Source: Edwardsiella anguillarum (GTDB lineage: Bacteria; Pseudomonadota; Gammaproteobacteria; Enterobacterales; Enterobacteriaceae). Taken from it: a stretch of 64,000 bases of DNA. Every line of letters begins with the position of its first letter. Position 1 is the first letter of the stretch. Shown here piece by piece: positions 1 through 8,105 of the stretch. The stretch lies in the NCBI RefSeq assembly GCF_008801815.1, contig NZ_VZOX01000017.1; one strand, 5' to 3'. The translations under genes and the position numbers were made by a program. The notes under the pieces were generated by a model, which searched no databases, was not told the origin of the DNA, and saw only the letters and a program-made list of their open reading frames with translations.

Positions 1-1590
1 GGCATTGACCTCTTCAAGCCTGGACTGAAGCAGGGTCATACGGCTGGTAATGTACTCATGATAATCAGCAGATACGGGAAGTGGCAGCGCCGGTGTGAGT
101 TTGTCAAAGTCCTTTTCGGGAATGAGGTAATCATCAAAATTTTTGTAGCGGCGTGAGCCTTTAACCCAGATGTCCCCGGAACGCAACGCCCCCTTAAGCT
201 CGCTGAGCGCACAAAATTCATAGTACTGCCGGTCAATACCCGCAGGTGTAATTACCACCTTGCGCCAACTTTCTGGGACAAACTCAAGCGGCGCGGTGGC
301 CGGAACTTTACGTGACTGCTTCCGGTACATATCCTTGATCACAACCAGCGCATCAGCCAGAGGTTGCGCTGCCGGAGTTGCGATTAACTGTAAAGCTGAC
401 AACATGCGCGGGGCATATTTCCGTAATGTGCTGTATTTCTCGGTAATAATATGCAGCGGGTCAAAATTATTTTTTCTGGCGAGATGGCGTGTTTCCTCCA
501 GACTGGCGACAAATTCAGGCCATGGGAGTATGTTTTCTATTGCGAGCCATGGATCTCCCCCGGAATCACGGGCATCAGACAGCGCCTGACCGACATTGAT
601 GTACTGCCTCAGTTTTGACTGGATCAGCTTTCCGGTCTGCTGAAGGCGCTCAGCCTGTGTTCTTTTGGCTTTGCTGAAAAGGCTGTTCAGCATTCGCTCA
701 TGCAACTCAATCACTTCGTCTGTCAGTGTGGCTCTGGCTTCTTCCAGCACGCACACCAGGATCGCATGACGCCGGGCTGCTGAAAATCGGGTCAAATCCC
801 GGCTGCTCATCTTTCGGCCTTCCCGCGCCAGTTTCAGCAACCGGTTCTGGTGAATGGTACGATCTATACCTTCCGGTAATGCCAGCGATTCAATGCTACT
901 GAGCCGATCAAGGTGTTGCAGCACGTTCTTACCATTGATTTTACCCGGAGGTTGCAGAAGCCATGTCAGCCTGGAAGACTGATTATCCGATGACTCAAGT
1001 AAACAATCCAGAGCATCCCTGTGAGCCGGAGTTAACGGGGCATTCAGGGTCTGAAACACGATTTTATCGCCGCCTGCCATGGCCTCAGCACAGGAACGCT
1101 CCACGACATCAATCGAGGGGATTATCACGTTGTTCTGCCGGAGCCAGACCAGTAGTTCTTCGGCCAGGAGAATACCTTTATCGGTGCGCGTCGCCATCGG
1201 CAGCAGGTGTGTAATACAGTCCTGCTGTATTTTGCCGGTGAACGCTTTTAAGCCAAGATAGCGGTACAGTTCGGTTAAATGTTCGCGTCGCGTGGTTTCC
1301 CTGCCGGAAAGGTAAGCTGGCCAGAGATCCCCGGTAAGTTTTAGCCTGCTGGCGATATGCTTCAGCAGCGCATCAGAGGGAGGGATTTTTTTATCCGGGG
1401 TAAAGCCGACATTTTTCAGATAGCAAAGAAGGACGGCAAAACCAAAACGGCTGGCAGGTTTACGGTGGGCACTGATAAGTGCCAGATCATGTTCACTGAA
1501 ATACGCCATCCGGGTCAGCGTTAACTCTTCGTCCGGTAATGCCAGTAATGATTCTCTTTCCGACAGAGAAAGAATCTGCCTCCTTGCCAT
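1..1590 (-). CDS. tnpA: Tn3-family transposase TnpA, N-terminal part (runs off the window)
   Basis: The minus strand is open from an ATG at 1590 to the left edge, about 530 codons with no stop, so the gene is cut by the window and not broken. It starts MARRQILSLSERESLLAL and continues with SEHDLALISAHR and RFGFAVLLCYL, the typical start of Tn3-family transposases of about 1000 residues. The DDE catalytic domain lies off the left edge. It is divergent from tnpR with a res-like region between, as in the Tn3 subgroup. The 38-bp terminal repeat at 5443-5480 is the other end of the same element. The family call is firm; the exact transposon is not identified. Confidence 0.9.
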   Translation of the reverse strand, partial: MARRQILSLSERESLLALPDEELTLTRMAYFSEHDLALISAHRKPASRFGFAVLLCYLKNVGFTPDKKIPPSDALLKHIASRLKLTGDLWPAYLSGRETTRREHLTELYRYLGLKAFTGKIQQDCITHLLPMATRTDKGILLAEELLVWLRQNNVIIPSIDVVERSCAEAMAGGDKIVFQTLNAPLTPAHRDALDCLLESSDNQSSRLTWLLQPPGKINGKNVLQHLDRLSSIESLALPEGIDRTIHQNRLLKLAREGRKMSSRDLTRFSAARRHAILVCVLEEARATLTDEVIELHERMLNSLFSKAKRTQAERLQQTGKLIQSKLRQYINVGQALSDARDSGGDPWLAIENILPWPEFVASLEETRHLARKNNFDPLHIITEKYSTLRKYAPRMLSALQLIATPAAQPLADALVVIKDMYRKQSRKVPATAPLEFVPESWRKVVITPAGIDRQYYEFCALSELKGALRSGDIWVKGSRRYKNFDDYLIPEKDFDKLTPALPLPVSADYHEYITSRMTLLQSRLEEVNA

Positions 1591-1757
1591 ATAGTTTCCC
1601 TCGTAAATTATCCGATGCGGTATTTTTAACAGAAATGCTTATCGCATAAGGGTACACCCTGACGCCATATTCAAAACGTGACGGCACACGATGAATGACA
1701 TAACCTATATGCGATAGATTAAATGCAATAACTTAAATGCGATAACGTGGTGGAAAA
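1591..1757. promoter_or_regulatory. Candidate res site and divergent tnpA/tnpR promoters
   Basis: This 167-bp gap separates divergent tnpA and tnpR, the usual place of the resolution site in Tn3-subgroup elements. It holds repeated TGCGATA-like half-sites in both orientations: TTATCGCATAA near 1640, TATGCGATAG near 1708, and ATGCAATAA then ATGCGATAA just before tnpR. Such spaced half-sites are expected for resolvase dimers, which also repress both promoters. The exact crossover point was not located. Confidence 0.6.
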
Positions 1758-2393
1758 ATGTTCATCAGAGCTTATTTAAGGGCATCGACGGAAGATCAGT
1801 TCGCCGATCGGGCAAAAGAGATGCTGGAGCAGTTTGTTCAGGAGCGGGGACATAAAATAGCCAGTTACTACCGGGAGAACATCAGCGGTACAAAACTTGA
1901 CCGCCCGGAACTGGGGCGCTTACTGATGGACAGTCACCGCAATGATATTTTACTGGTCGAGCAGATAGACCGTCTGACCCGTCTGAGCAACAGCGACTGG
2001 ATGACGCTGAAAAAGCAAATCGAGCAACACGAGCTGCGGATTGTCAGCCTCGATGTACCCACCTCATGGCAGGCGCTGTCAGATAAAGATCCTTCGCAGG
2101 CTGACCCAATCACCCGCGCCGTGATAACCGCCATCAATAATATGCTTATCGACCTGATGGCCTCGATGTCGCATAAGGACTGGCTGAGCCGCCGCCATCG
2201 GCAGAAGCAGGGAATTGAACGGGCACATACGCTGGGAAAATACCGGGGCAAACAGGCCGATCAGGAACGACATAAGAAAGTTCTGTATTACCGACAGGTC
2301 AAGAAACTGAGCATAAGAGAAACTGCTGAAGCCACCGGTTACAGCACATCTCAGGTCTGCAGGATTCAGGCCCTGTTCAGGCCTGAAAATTAA
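1758..2393 (+). CDS. tnpR: Serine recombinase (resolvase) TnpR of the Tn3-family element
   Basis: A 211-residue serine recombinase. The start MFIRAYLRASTEDQ holds the catalytic serine at about residue 10 with its arginines, LVEQIDRLTRLSNSDW is the conserved resolvase segment, and the C-terminal SIRETAEATGYSTSQVCRI is the helix-turn-helix that binds res half-sites. It resolves cointegrates made by TnpA. It is divergent from tnpA and converges on frmB with only 27 bp between, so the detoxification genes sit inside the transposon. The length is normal for the family and the gene looks intact. Confidence 0.9.
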   Translation: MFIRAYLRASTEDQFADRAKEMLEQFVQERGHKIASYYRENISGTKLDRPELGRLLMDSHRNDILLVEQIDRLTRLSNSDWMTLKKQIEQHELRIVSLDVPTSWQALSDKDPSQADPITRAVITAINNMLIDLMASMSHKDWLSRRHRQKQGIERAHTLGKYRGKQADQERHKKVLYYRQVKKLSIRETAEATGYSTSQVCRIQALFRPEN

Positions 2394-2420
2394 GCACATT
2401 TTCTGAGGCTGGAAATCAAC

Positions 2421-3272
2421 TCATGCTGACAGCCTGAGCCTGTTGGCATGGTAAGCAATGTGCTCACCAATAAAGCTGGAAATGAAATAATAGCTGTGGT
2501 CGTAACCAGTATGATATCGGAATGATGTGTTGATGTTCATCTCGTTGCACACTCTTTCAAGACTTTTAGTGCGTAACTGATCTTCATAAAAGGCGTCACT
2601 TAATCCCTGGTCAATAAAAATTTCTGGTAATTTCGCACCCTGTAAAATGAGACTGACGGGATCGTAGTGCTCCCACGTTTTTTTATTTTCACCCAGGTAC
2701 GCGGTGAATGCCTGTTGTCCCCATGGCACCTGAGAAGGTGACACTATTGGTGAAAATGCCGATACACTCACATATTCATCAGGATTTCGCAGCGACAGAA
2801 CCAGCGCTCCCAGCCCCCCCATGGAGTGACCGGATATTGATTTCCTTGATGTTACAGGTAAATGCTCCATGACAACATCCGGAAGCTCATGGAGAATATA
2901 GTCATACATCCTGTAATGCGTGTTCCACGGATGTTCCGTCGCGTTCAGATAAAATCCGGCACCCTGGCCCAGATCGTAGCTGTCAGCATCTGCGACATGC
3001 TCTCCACGGGGACTGGTATCAGGAACAACGACGATGATGTTGTTCCTGGCGGCATAATGCTGCATACCCGATTTGGTGATGAAATTCTGCTCCGTACAGG
3101 TCAGACCCGAGAGCCAGTACAGGACCGGCAGTTTTTCTGTTGCTGCTTTGGGGGGAAGATAAACACCGAAATTCATCCCACAATTAAGTGTTTGTGAATT
3201 ATGGCGGTATACGTTTTGCCAGCCGCCAGCGCTGGCATGCTGCTCGATGAGTTCCATCAGCCTCTGTCTCAT
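2421..3272 (-). CDS. frmB: S-formylglutathione hydrolase
   Basis: Esterase-D-type serine hydrolase of 283 residues that splits S-formylglutathione into formate and glutathione, the last step of glutathione-dependent formaldehyde detoxification. GHSMGGLGAL is the nucleophile elbow; conserved segments include LYWLSGLTCTEQNF, PDTSPRGEHVADAD and GYDHSYYFISSFIGEH with the catalytic histidine. Chromosomal FrmB normally begins MELIE, which would be the ATG at 3257. The ATG at 3272 has the better-spaced AGGGGA and gives five extra residues, so the start is uncertain. It is the last gene of the frmR-frmA-VOC-frmB operon. Confidence 0.92.
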   Translation of the reverse strand: MRQRLMELIEQHASAGGWQNVYRHNSQTLNCGMNFGVYLPPKAATEKLPVLYWLSGLTCTEQNFITKSGMQHYAARNNIIVVVPDTSPRGEHVADADSYDLGQGAGFYLNATEHPWNTHYRMYDYILHELPDVVMEHLPVTSRKSISGHSMGGLGALVLSLRNPDEYVSVSAFSPIVSPSQVPWGQQAFTAYLGENKKTWEHYDPVSLILQGAKLPEIFIDQGLSDAFYEDQLRTKSLERVCNEMNINTSFRYHTGYDHSYYFISSFIGEHIAYHANRLRLSA

Positions 3273-3280
3273 GGTTATTT

Positions 3281-3301
3281 CCCCTGACAGGGAGTCAGGG
3301 G
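3281..3301 (-). promoter_or_regulatory. Hairpin upstream of frmB that includes its Shine-Dalgarno sequence
   Basis: CCCCTGAC (3281-3288) and GTCAGGGG (3294-3301) form a perfect 8-bp stem with a 5-nt loop in the gap before frmB. On the minus strand one arm contains the AGGGGA that would serve the ATG at 3272, so folding could lower frmB translation. There is no T-run, so it is not a typical terminator. Confidence 0.5.
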
Positions 3302-3322
3302 AAGTCTCTTTATAGCCGGACG

Positions 3323-3721
3323 TCAGATGAACGTATAAGCCGTGATTTTGTTACCCGCAGGGTCTCGCAGGTAGGCTGCATAGGCTCCAGGGAGATGGCT
3401 GCGCGGGCCAGGCTGACCTTCATCTTTCCCTCCGGCGGCAAGGCCCGCGGCGTGGAAAGCATCAACTTCTTCCGGACTTGCAGCTGCAAAGCCGACAGTA
3501 ACGCCGTTGGCCGATGGCGCTTCACCGTTGCCCGGATGTGCAATAATAAAGGCTGGCTTTTCGCGACCATAAAGTACCCAGCCATTGCCAAACGGGCCGA
3601 GGTTATTGATGCCAAGCGTACCGAGGACAGCATCGTAAAAATCAGCGGATTTTTCAACATCGGATGCACCGATGAAGACGTGGGAAAAAACGTCATTACC
3701 AGAAATTACAGGTGTTGCCAT
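3323..3721 (-). CDS. VOC-family (glyoxalase/bleomycin-resistance fold) protein
   Basis: A 132-residue vicinal-oxygen-chelate protein. The N-terminal FSHVFIGASDVEKSADFYD and the C-terminal YAAYLRDPAGNKITAYTF are the paired beta-alpha-beta modules of this fold. The family holds metal-dependent lyases, isomerases and dioxygenases, and the substrate cannot be read from sequence. It lies between frmA and frmB on the same strand with short gaps, so it is probably co-induced by formaldehyde and may act on a glutathione adduct; that role is inference. AAGGA lies about 8 nt before the chosen ATG. Confidence 0.8.
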   Translation of the reverse strand: MATPVISGNDVFSHVFIGASDVEKSADFYDAVLGTLGINNLGPFGNGWVLYGREKPAFIIAHPGNGEAPSANGVTVGFAAASPEEVDAFHAAGLAAGGKDEGQPGPRSHLPGAYAAYLRDPAGNKITAYTFI

Positions 3722-3762
3722 GATCCATTTCCTTCAGTTGGTTTGACTCAGTTAAGACGCTA

Positions 3763-4872
3763 TCAGTAACGGATTACCGTACGGATTGATTTACCTTCAT
3801 GCATAAGATCGAAGGCCTCATTGATTTCATCCAGCGTCATCGTGTGGGTAACAAATGGCTCCAGTTCAATTTCACCCTTCATGGCATCTTCTACCATGGC
3901 CGGAAGTTGCGTACGGCCTTTCACTCCGCCGAAAGCAGAACCTTTCCATACGCGCCCGGTAACGAGCTGGAATGGACGGGTGGATATCTCCTGCCCGGCG
4001 CCGGCCACGCCGATGACAATGGACTGGCCCCAGCCACGGTGAGCACTTTCCAGCGCCGCACGCATAACGTTGACGTTACCGATACATTCAAAAGTGTGGT
4101 CAATGCCCCATTTGTTGATTTCAAGCAGCACATCTTTAATCGGTTTGTCATGGTCGTTCGGGTTGATGCAGTCGGTTGCACCGAACTGACGGGCAAGTTC
4201 GAATTTGGCCGGGTTGGTGTCGATAGCGATAATGCGTCCTGCTTTTGCCTGGCGAGCCCCCTGAACGGCAGCCAGACCGATTGCGCCAAGACCAAAAATA
4301 GCGACAGAATCTCCAGGCTGTACTTTCGCTGTGTTGTGAACAGCGCCAATCCCGGTAGTCACGCCACAGCCCAGCAGGCAGACGTGTTCATGGTTTGCCT
4401 CCGGGTTAATTTTTGCCAGAGAAACCTCGGCCACTACCGTATACTCACTGAAGGTGGAGCATCCCATGTAGTGGTAAAGAGGCTGGCCATTGTAAGAAAA
4501 GCGGGTGGTTCCGTCAGGCATCAGTCCTTTTCCCTGAGTTTCGCGAACCGATACACAGAGGTTCGTTTTCCCGGACTGACAGAATTCACACTCCCCGCAT
4601 TCGGCGGTGTAAAGCGGAATCACATGGTCTCCCGGCTTCACGCTGGTCACGCCTTCACCGACCTCCACGACGACACCGGCCCCTTCGTGGCCGAGAACCA
4701 CCGGGAAAACGCCCTCAGGATCGTTCCCGGAGAGGGTAAAGGCATCGGTGTGGCAGACACCGGTGTGGGTATTTTTAATCAGCACCTCGCCTTTTTTAGG
4801 TGGTGCAACATCAATTTCAACAATCTCCAGGGGCTTCCCTGGTGCAAATGCAACGGCAGCACGTGATTTCAT
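3763..4872 (-). CDS. frmA: S-(hydroxymethyl)glutathione dehydrogenase (class III alcohol dehydrogenase)
   Basis: Zinc-dependent NAD(H) dehydrogenase of 369 residues that oxidises S-hydroxymethylglutathione, formed from formaldehyde and glutathione, to S-formylglutathione. Visible features are the catalytic-zinc cysteine in GVCHTDAFTLSG (Cys40), LGHEGAGVV, the structural-zinc cluster CGECEFCQSGKTNLC, the second zinc cysteine in LGCGVTTGIG, and the Rossmann motif GLGAIGLAAVQGA. Full length and no disruption. It follows frmR by 30 bp and supplies the product for FrmB downstream. Confidence 0.95.
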   Translation of the reverse strand: MKSRAAVAFAPGKPLEIVEIDVAPPKKGEVLIKNTHTGVCHTDAFTLSGNDPEGVFPVVLGHEGAGVVVEVGEGVTSVKPGDHVIPLYTAECGECEFCQSGKTNLCVSVRETQGKGLMPDGTTRFSYNGQPLYHYMGCSTFSEYTVVAEVSLAKINPEANHEHVCLLGCGVTTGIGAVHNTAKVQPGDSVAIFGLGAIGLAAVQGARQAKAGRIIAIDTNPAKFELARQFGATDCINPNDHDKPIKDVLLEINKWGIDHTFECIGNVNVMRAALESAHRGWGQSIVIGVAGAGQEISTRPFQLVTGRVWKGSAFGGVKGRTQLPAMVEDAMKGEIELEPFVTHTMTLDEINEAFDLMHEGKSIRTVIRY

Positions 4873-4902
4873 ATGTAAATTATCCTCAATGTGATGGCTT
4901 AG

Positions 4903-5178
4903 CTATTTAAGATAGGCGCGAACCAGTTCAATCGTATCGTCAACGGATTTACTGATTTCATGGCTGTAGCTGTCATTCTGGTCAAAGGTTTCCCGTATGT
5001 GGCTCTCGAGCACCTCTGCCATAAGACCGTTAGCTGCTCCGCGAACGGCAGCTATCTGCTGAAGAATGGAACGGCATTCAGCACCATTTTCCAGCGCTCT
5101 TTCCAGAGCATCAATCTGACCCCGAATGCGGCGAACACGGGTAAGGACCTTTTTTTTCTCTTCAGGAGTACTGGGCAT
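4903..5178 (-). CDS. frmR: Formaldehyde-responsive repressor FrmR (CsoR/RcnR family)
   Basis: A 91-residue all-helical repressor. Pro2 and Cys35 (in NGAECRSIL), the pair that reacts with formaldehyde in the E. coli protein, are both present, as is the family start EEKKKVLTRVRRIRGQIDALE. It is the first gene of the operon and lies downstream of two identical inverted 17-bp elements that are probably its operators, so it should repress itself and frmA, the VOC gene and frmB until formaldehyde appears. GAGGT lies just before the ATG. Confidence 0.92.
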   Translation of the reverse strand: MPSTPEEKKKVLTRVRRIRGQIDALERALENGAECRSILQQIAAVRGAANGLMAEVLESHIRETFDQNDSYSHEISKSVDDTIELVRAYLK

Positions 5179-5205
5179 TATTTACCTCACCATTTTTGAT
5201 TTTAT

Positions 5206-5256
5206 ATACTATAGTGGAGTATATAATTATCGTCAATGCATACTCCACTATAGTAT
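5206..5256. promoter_or_regulatory. Probable FrmR operators: two inverted 17-bp copies
   Basis: ATACTATAGTGGAGTAT at 5206-5222 is the exact reverse complement of ATACTCCACTATAGTAT at 5240-5256. Each copy has the ATACTATA-purine-rich-TAT form expected for FrmR/RcnR-type operators. The pair lies 28-78 bp upstream of frmR, where the operon promoter must be. The assignment to FrmR rests on position and form. Confidence 0.75.
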
Positions 5257-5442
5257 AACTAAGAATAAACATAACTACCTTTATTTGCGATATAAATCAT
5301 ATATTTATATTATTTTTGGCTGTGATACTGTCGGAAGGAAAGTTACTACAAAAATGATATCTACCGATACGGGATTTGGGGCATAGGCGGTTCTGTTAAA
5401 TTTCGCCAGATATTGGCTCATCATTGATGGTCAAAAAATGAG
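5257..5442. other. AT-rich transposon end without a gene
   Basis: No credible coding sequence is seen between the frm operator and the terminal repeat. An inverted pair GGCTCAT (5415-5421) and ATGAGCC (5438-5444) lies at the inner edge of the terminal repeat; it could end transcription entering or leaving the element. Confidence 0.4.
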
Positions 5443-5480
5443 CCTAACGTACAATAATTTTCGATATCCAAACTGACCCC
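5443..5480 (-). repeat. 38-bp terminal inverted repeat of the Tn3-family transposon
   Basis: Read on the minus strand from 5480 inward, the sequence begins GGGGTCAGTTTGG, contains CGAAAATTATTG and ends ACGTTAGG at 5443, exactly 38 bp. This matches the form of Tn3-family ends (GGGGTC at the outer edge, CGAAAA in the middle, ACGTTA at the inner edge). parM similarity on the plasmid side stops at this boundary. The adjoining AATTA (5481-5485) is the expected 5-bp target duplication if the same five bases flank the other end outside the window. Confidence 0.82.
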
Positions 5481-5618
5481 AATTAACTGCTGCGGCATCA
5501 GCTTCAACGGTCCCGCCCCAACAGGCATAATCACTGTTCTTGGCTCATCATCCTTATAGCCCATAGTCAGTTTCATGTTGGAATAGCCAATATCCAATCC
5601 CAGTACGAACTCTTGCAT
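5481..5618 (-). pseudogene. ParM/StbA-like actin, N-terminal stump cut by the transposon
   Basis: From the ATG at 5618, preceded by GGAGG, the product reads MQEFVLGLDIGYSNMKL and then a segment ending AGPLKLMPQQL. This is the phosphate-1 motif and early region of plasmid actin-like segregation ATPases, about 320 residues when whole. After PQQL the reading enters the terminal repeat and stops soon after at 5421, so only about 46 native residues remain here. The rest should lie beyond the left transposon end. A type II segregation system has apparently been lost; the ParA/ParB system at 16-18 kb may make it dispensable. Confidence 0.78.
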
Positions 5619-6087
5619 AACACCTCCTCCATCGATTGCTTTTAGATTGCTTTTCAATCAGTAAGAGGATGATACAGCCATAGATTTTCATATACGCACT
5701 CTCTAATAACCCAAAATGGGAGCTTTGGTCGTTTTTTGGTGGCTTTTAGATGGAGATCATCTACTGACGGCTGTAGTACCAAGCTAGCCTACCGAAAAAT
5801 GCCCCTCACCCACTCGGTGTATGGCTATGGGTATGCAAGCTCCTCTTTCATGTGAAATTCCTAAGGTGATTTCCCTATCTATCTGGAATTTTGGTCAATT
5901 TTTTTCACTTGTATATGGAAAAACATAGGGTAAAATTCCAGATAGATAGGAATAGTGGTCAATAAATTTCATGGATTCACTAGCCTTATCCTAGATTCAA
6001 ATTCCACATATTGGAAAACTGGTACTCAAATTCCAGATAGATAGAAATGTGGAAAGGAACTGGATAGGATTTGGATAGGAGATAACA
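5619..6087. other. Gene-free repeat-rich region upstream of mobI; oriT candidate
   Basis: No gene is seen. A perfect 19-bp inverted repeat (CCTATCTATCTGGAATTTT at 5874-5892 and its complement at 5932-5950) is followed by a third copy of the core, TTCCAGATAGATAG, at 6031-6044. TGGTCAAT then TTTCA occurs twice beside the arms. A weak activator-like box CCCAAAATGGGAGCTTTGG starts at 5711. In IncA/C and SXT elements the transfer origin lies next to mobI and far from traI, so this is the natural place for oriT here. The nick site cannot be read. Confidence 0.45.
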
Positions 6088-6642
6088 TTGGGCTTACCAA
6101 AAGAAAAATGTCTCGAACTGCTAAAAGTAGATAGAGCCAAAGAGCGCGGTAGCCTCCTAAAGGAGGACTTCGATACAGCACACAGTAAGTTTGTATCAGA
6201 CATACAGAGTGCATGTGATCGTGAGCTTGCTGTTCTCGCCTTAGAGGCTCAACTTGAGGCTGACTCATACTGGGATATGCATCGGGAGGCACGAGCAGAG
6301 GCTCGGGGCAACGAACAAGGACGAGTTGGCACTCGTGTACGAATCATCGGGGTATCACTCAGTTTAGAGTGGTATTACAATCGCTTCTTCGACGCTGTAC
6401 TAGGCCAAAAGAAAAAGGTGCTATCGACATACATCAGTAAAGGACCTGGAACCTCATACAGCATGTCGCACTTCAAGAAGGAGCCCCAATGGGCTCAAGA
6501 GTTGATCGAGCACGTAGAAAGCCGGTATACGCCAATACGGCAACGAGCAGCCGCACTATCAAAAATTCGTAAAGCAGTCCGTGAGTACGAGCGGCTGACA
6601 GCCCAAAGTTACAACAAGAACGTTCCGAACGAGCAAGAGTGA
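6088..6642 (+). CDS. mobI: MobI-like mobilization protein
   Basis: A 184-residue soluble basic protein starting at a TTG with AGGAG 6 nt upstream. The part from GTRVRIIGVSLSLEWYYNRF through STYISKGPGTSYSM to SRYTPIRQRAAALSKIRKAV has the pattern I associate with MobI, the auxiliary protein that with the MobH relaxase is needed to start transfer at oriT in IncA/C and SXT elements. Its location next to a repeat-rich non-coding region and 18 kb from traI fits that arrangement. The call is from remembered family features, not a search. Confidence 0.6.
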   Translation: MGLPKEKCLELLKVDRAKERGSLLKEDFDTAHSKFVSDIQSACDRELAVLALEAQLEADSYWDMHREARAEARGNEQGRVGTRVRIIGVSLSLEWYYNRFFDAVLGQKKKVLSTYISKGPGTSYSMSHFKKEPQWAQELIEHVESRYTPIRQRAAALSKIRKAVREYERLTAQSYNKNVPNEQE

Positions 6643-6646
6643 TGTT

Positions 6647-6934
6647 ATGACAAAATCAGTAGCAGCAACTGACTTAGCCAAGCTCGGAAAATGTGAGGCA
6701 ATGATTAGGTTCAACCGCCCTAGCCCTCGGCAAGCAACAGGAGGATCAGTCGCCCACAAGGGGAGCTCAAACACCTTGAGAGGCGAACTAGCTCATGCAC
6801 GGTATGAATCAACAGTTCTTCGCTTCATGACTAACACTTCTGGAACAACAAAGCACCGTTTCTACCAGCTAGTGTTCTCAGCGACAGTAGCGCTTGGTGT
6901 GCTAACGCTACTGGCAGCATGGATTACAACCTAG
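6647..6934 (+). CDS. Small membrane-tailed protein with Cas4-like N-terminal motifs
   Basis: A 95-residue protein 4 nt after mobI, probably co-transcribed. The N-terminal half contains LAKLGKCEAMIRF and RGELAHARYE, which resemble the first cluster cysteine and the G-x-x-x-H motif I of Cas4/RecB-type nucleases, but no catalytic D/E-x-K follows. The C-terminus, FYQLVFSATVALGVLTLLAA, is one membrane helix. A second protein at 11390-11929 carries the complementary motifs. No firm function. Confidence 0.5.
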   Translation: MTKSVAATDLAKLGKCEAMIRFNRPSPRQATGGSVAHKGSSNTLRGELAHARYESTVLRFMTNTSGTTKHRFYQLVFSATVALGVLTLLAAWITT

Positions 6935-6954
6935 AATGTATTGACGGAACAGCC

Positions 6955-8028
6955 ATGAGTAAAAGAGCTAGAGACATAGACTTGGAGCAACTCAATGTAG
7001 TCAAAGAGTCGCCGCAGATGAGCTTGTTCGAGATCATTGAATCTCCAGCCAAGAAGGATGACTACTCCAACACGATTGAGATCTATGACGCACTCCCCAA
7101 ATACATCTGGGATCAAAAACGAGAGCACGAAGATCTTTCTAATGCTGTCGTGACAAGACAATGCACCATCAGAGGTAAGCAGTTCATAGTAAAAGTGAAA
7201 CCAGCCATCATAGAAAAAGATGATGGAAGAACGGTGCTCATCTATGCCGGACAGAGAGAGGAGATATTAGAGGATGCTCTCAGAAAGCTAGCGGTGAATG
7301 GCAAAGGCCATATCATCGAAGGCAAAGCAGGTGTCATGTTCACCCTATATGAGCTCCAGAAAGAGCTCTCAAAGATGGGGCACGGATACAATCTAAACGA
7401 AGTCAAAGAAGCTATTCAGATCTGCCGAGGAGCAACCCTAGAGTGTATTAGCGATGATGGAGAAGCGTTCATCAGCTCCAGCTTCTTCCCGATGGTGGGA
7501 CTGACGACTAGAGGTGAATTCCGCAAAAAAGGCGGTAATGCACGGTGCTATGTCCAGTTCAATCCCTTGGTTAATGATTCGATCATGAACTTGTCCTTTC
7601 GGCAGTATAACTACAAGCTCGGAATGCAAATACGATCTCCTCTAGCTAGGTATATCTACAAACGTATGAGTCACTATTGGACTCAAGCGTCTCCTGACTC
7701 GCCCTACACTCCATCACTCATAAGCTTTTTGACTCAGAGCCCTCGTGAGTTAAGCCCCAGAATGCCCGAGAATGTACGGGCCATGAAACTAGCGCTTGAG
7801 TCACTCATAAAGCAAGAAGTTATCAGCGGATATGATGCTACTCAGATCAAGGATGGCCGTAAGATCATCGATGTTCGCTACGTCATCAAACCTCATGAGA
7901 GTTTTGTGAAACAAGTCATGGCATCCAACAAGCGCAAGCAGCAAACAGAGTTGCGCGCCATTAAACAAGGTTTGATAGACCACGACATCATTGATGAGAC
8001 CAAAATAAAGAAGATCAAAGGTAGATAG
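6955..8028 (+). CDS. repA: Plasmid replication initiator RepA
   Basis: Basic initiator of about 357 residues from the ATG at 6955 (MSKRARDIDLEQLN); an ATG at 6919 in the same frame adds 12 residues and overlaps the previous stop. The central part (LRKLAVNGKGHIIEGKAG, YVQFNPLVNDSIMNLSFRQY, SPLARYIYKRMSHYW) has the look of winged-helix theta-type initiators. It lies directly before a terminator and an iteron array, the classical order of an iteron-controlled origin. The replicon group cannot be named from reading. Iteron binding by RepA would start replication and limit copy number by handcuffing. Confidence 0.85.
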   Translation: MSKRARDIDLEQLNVVKESPQMSLFEIIESPAKKDDYSNTIEIYDALPKYIWDQKREHEDLSNAVVTRQCTIRGKQFIVKVKPAIIEKDDGRTVLIYAGQREEILEDALRKLAVNGKGHIIEGKAGVMFTLYELQKELSKMGHGYNLNEVKEAIQICRGATLECISDDGEAFISSSFFPMVGLTTRGEFRKKGGNARCYVQFNPLVNDSIMNLSFRQYNYKLGMQIRSPLARYIYKRMSHYWTQASPDSPYTPSLISFLTQSPRELSPRMPENVRAMKLALESLIKQEVISGYDATQIKDGRKIIDVRYVIKPHESFVKQVMASNKRKQQTELRAIKQGLIDHDIIDETKIKKIKGR

Positions 8029-8051
8029 TCCTATCTATACAAACTAAGAGA

Positions 8052-8073
8052 AAAGGCGCAATGCGCCTTTTTT
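8052..8073 (+). terminator. Intrinsic terminator of repA
   Basis: AAAGGCGC, loop AAT, GCGCCTTT followed by more Ts, 24 bp after the repA stop. Confidence 0.85.
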
Positions 8074-8105
8074 CATGCCCTTAGAAAGGGATCGGTGAAT
8101 ATTGA

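Noticed and set aside
1493..1687. Minus-strand 64-codon frame overlapping the tnpA start.
   Set aside because: The transposase reads in another frame from 1590 and continues open to the edge; this frame has no similarity.
3799..4866. Plus-strand frame of 355 codons opposite frmA.
   Set aside because: It is the antisense shadow of frmA, whose protein is clearly recognisable with all zinc ligands.
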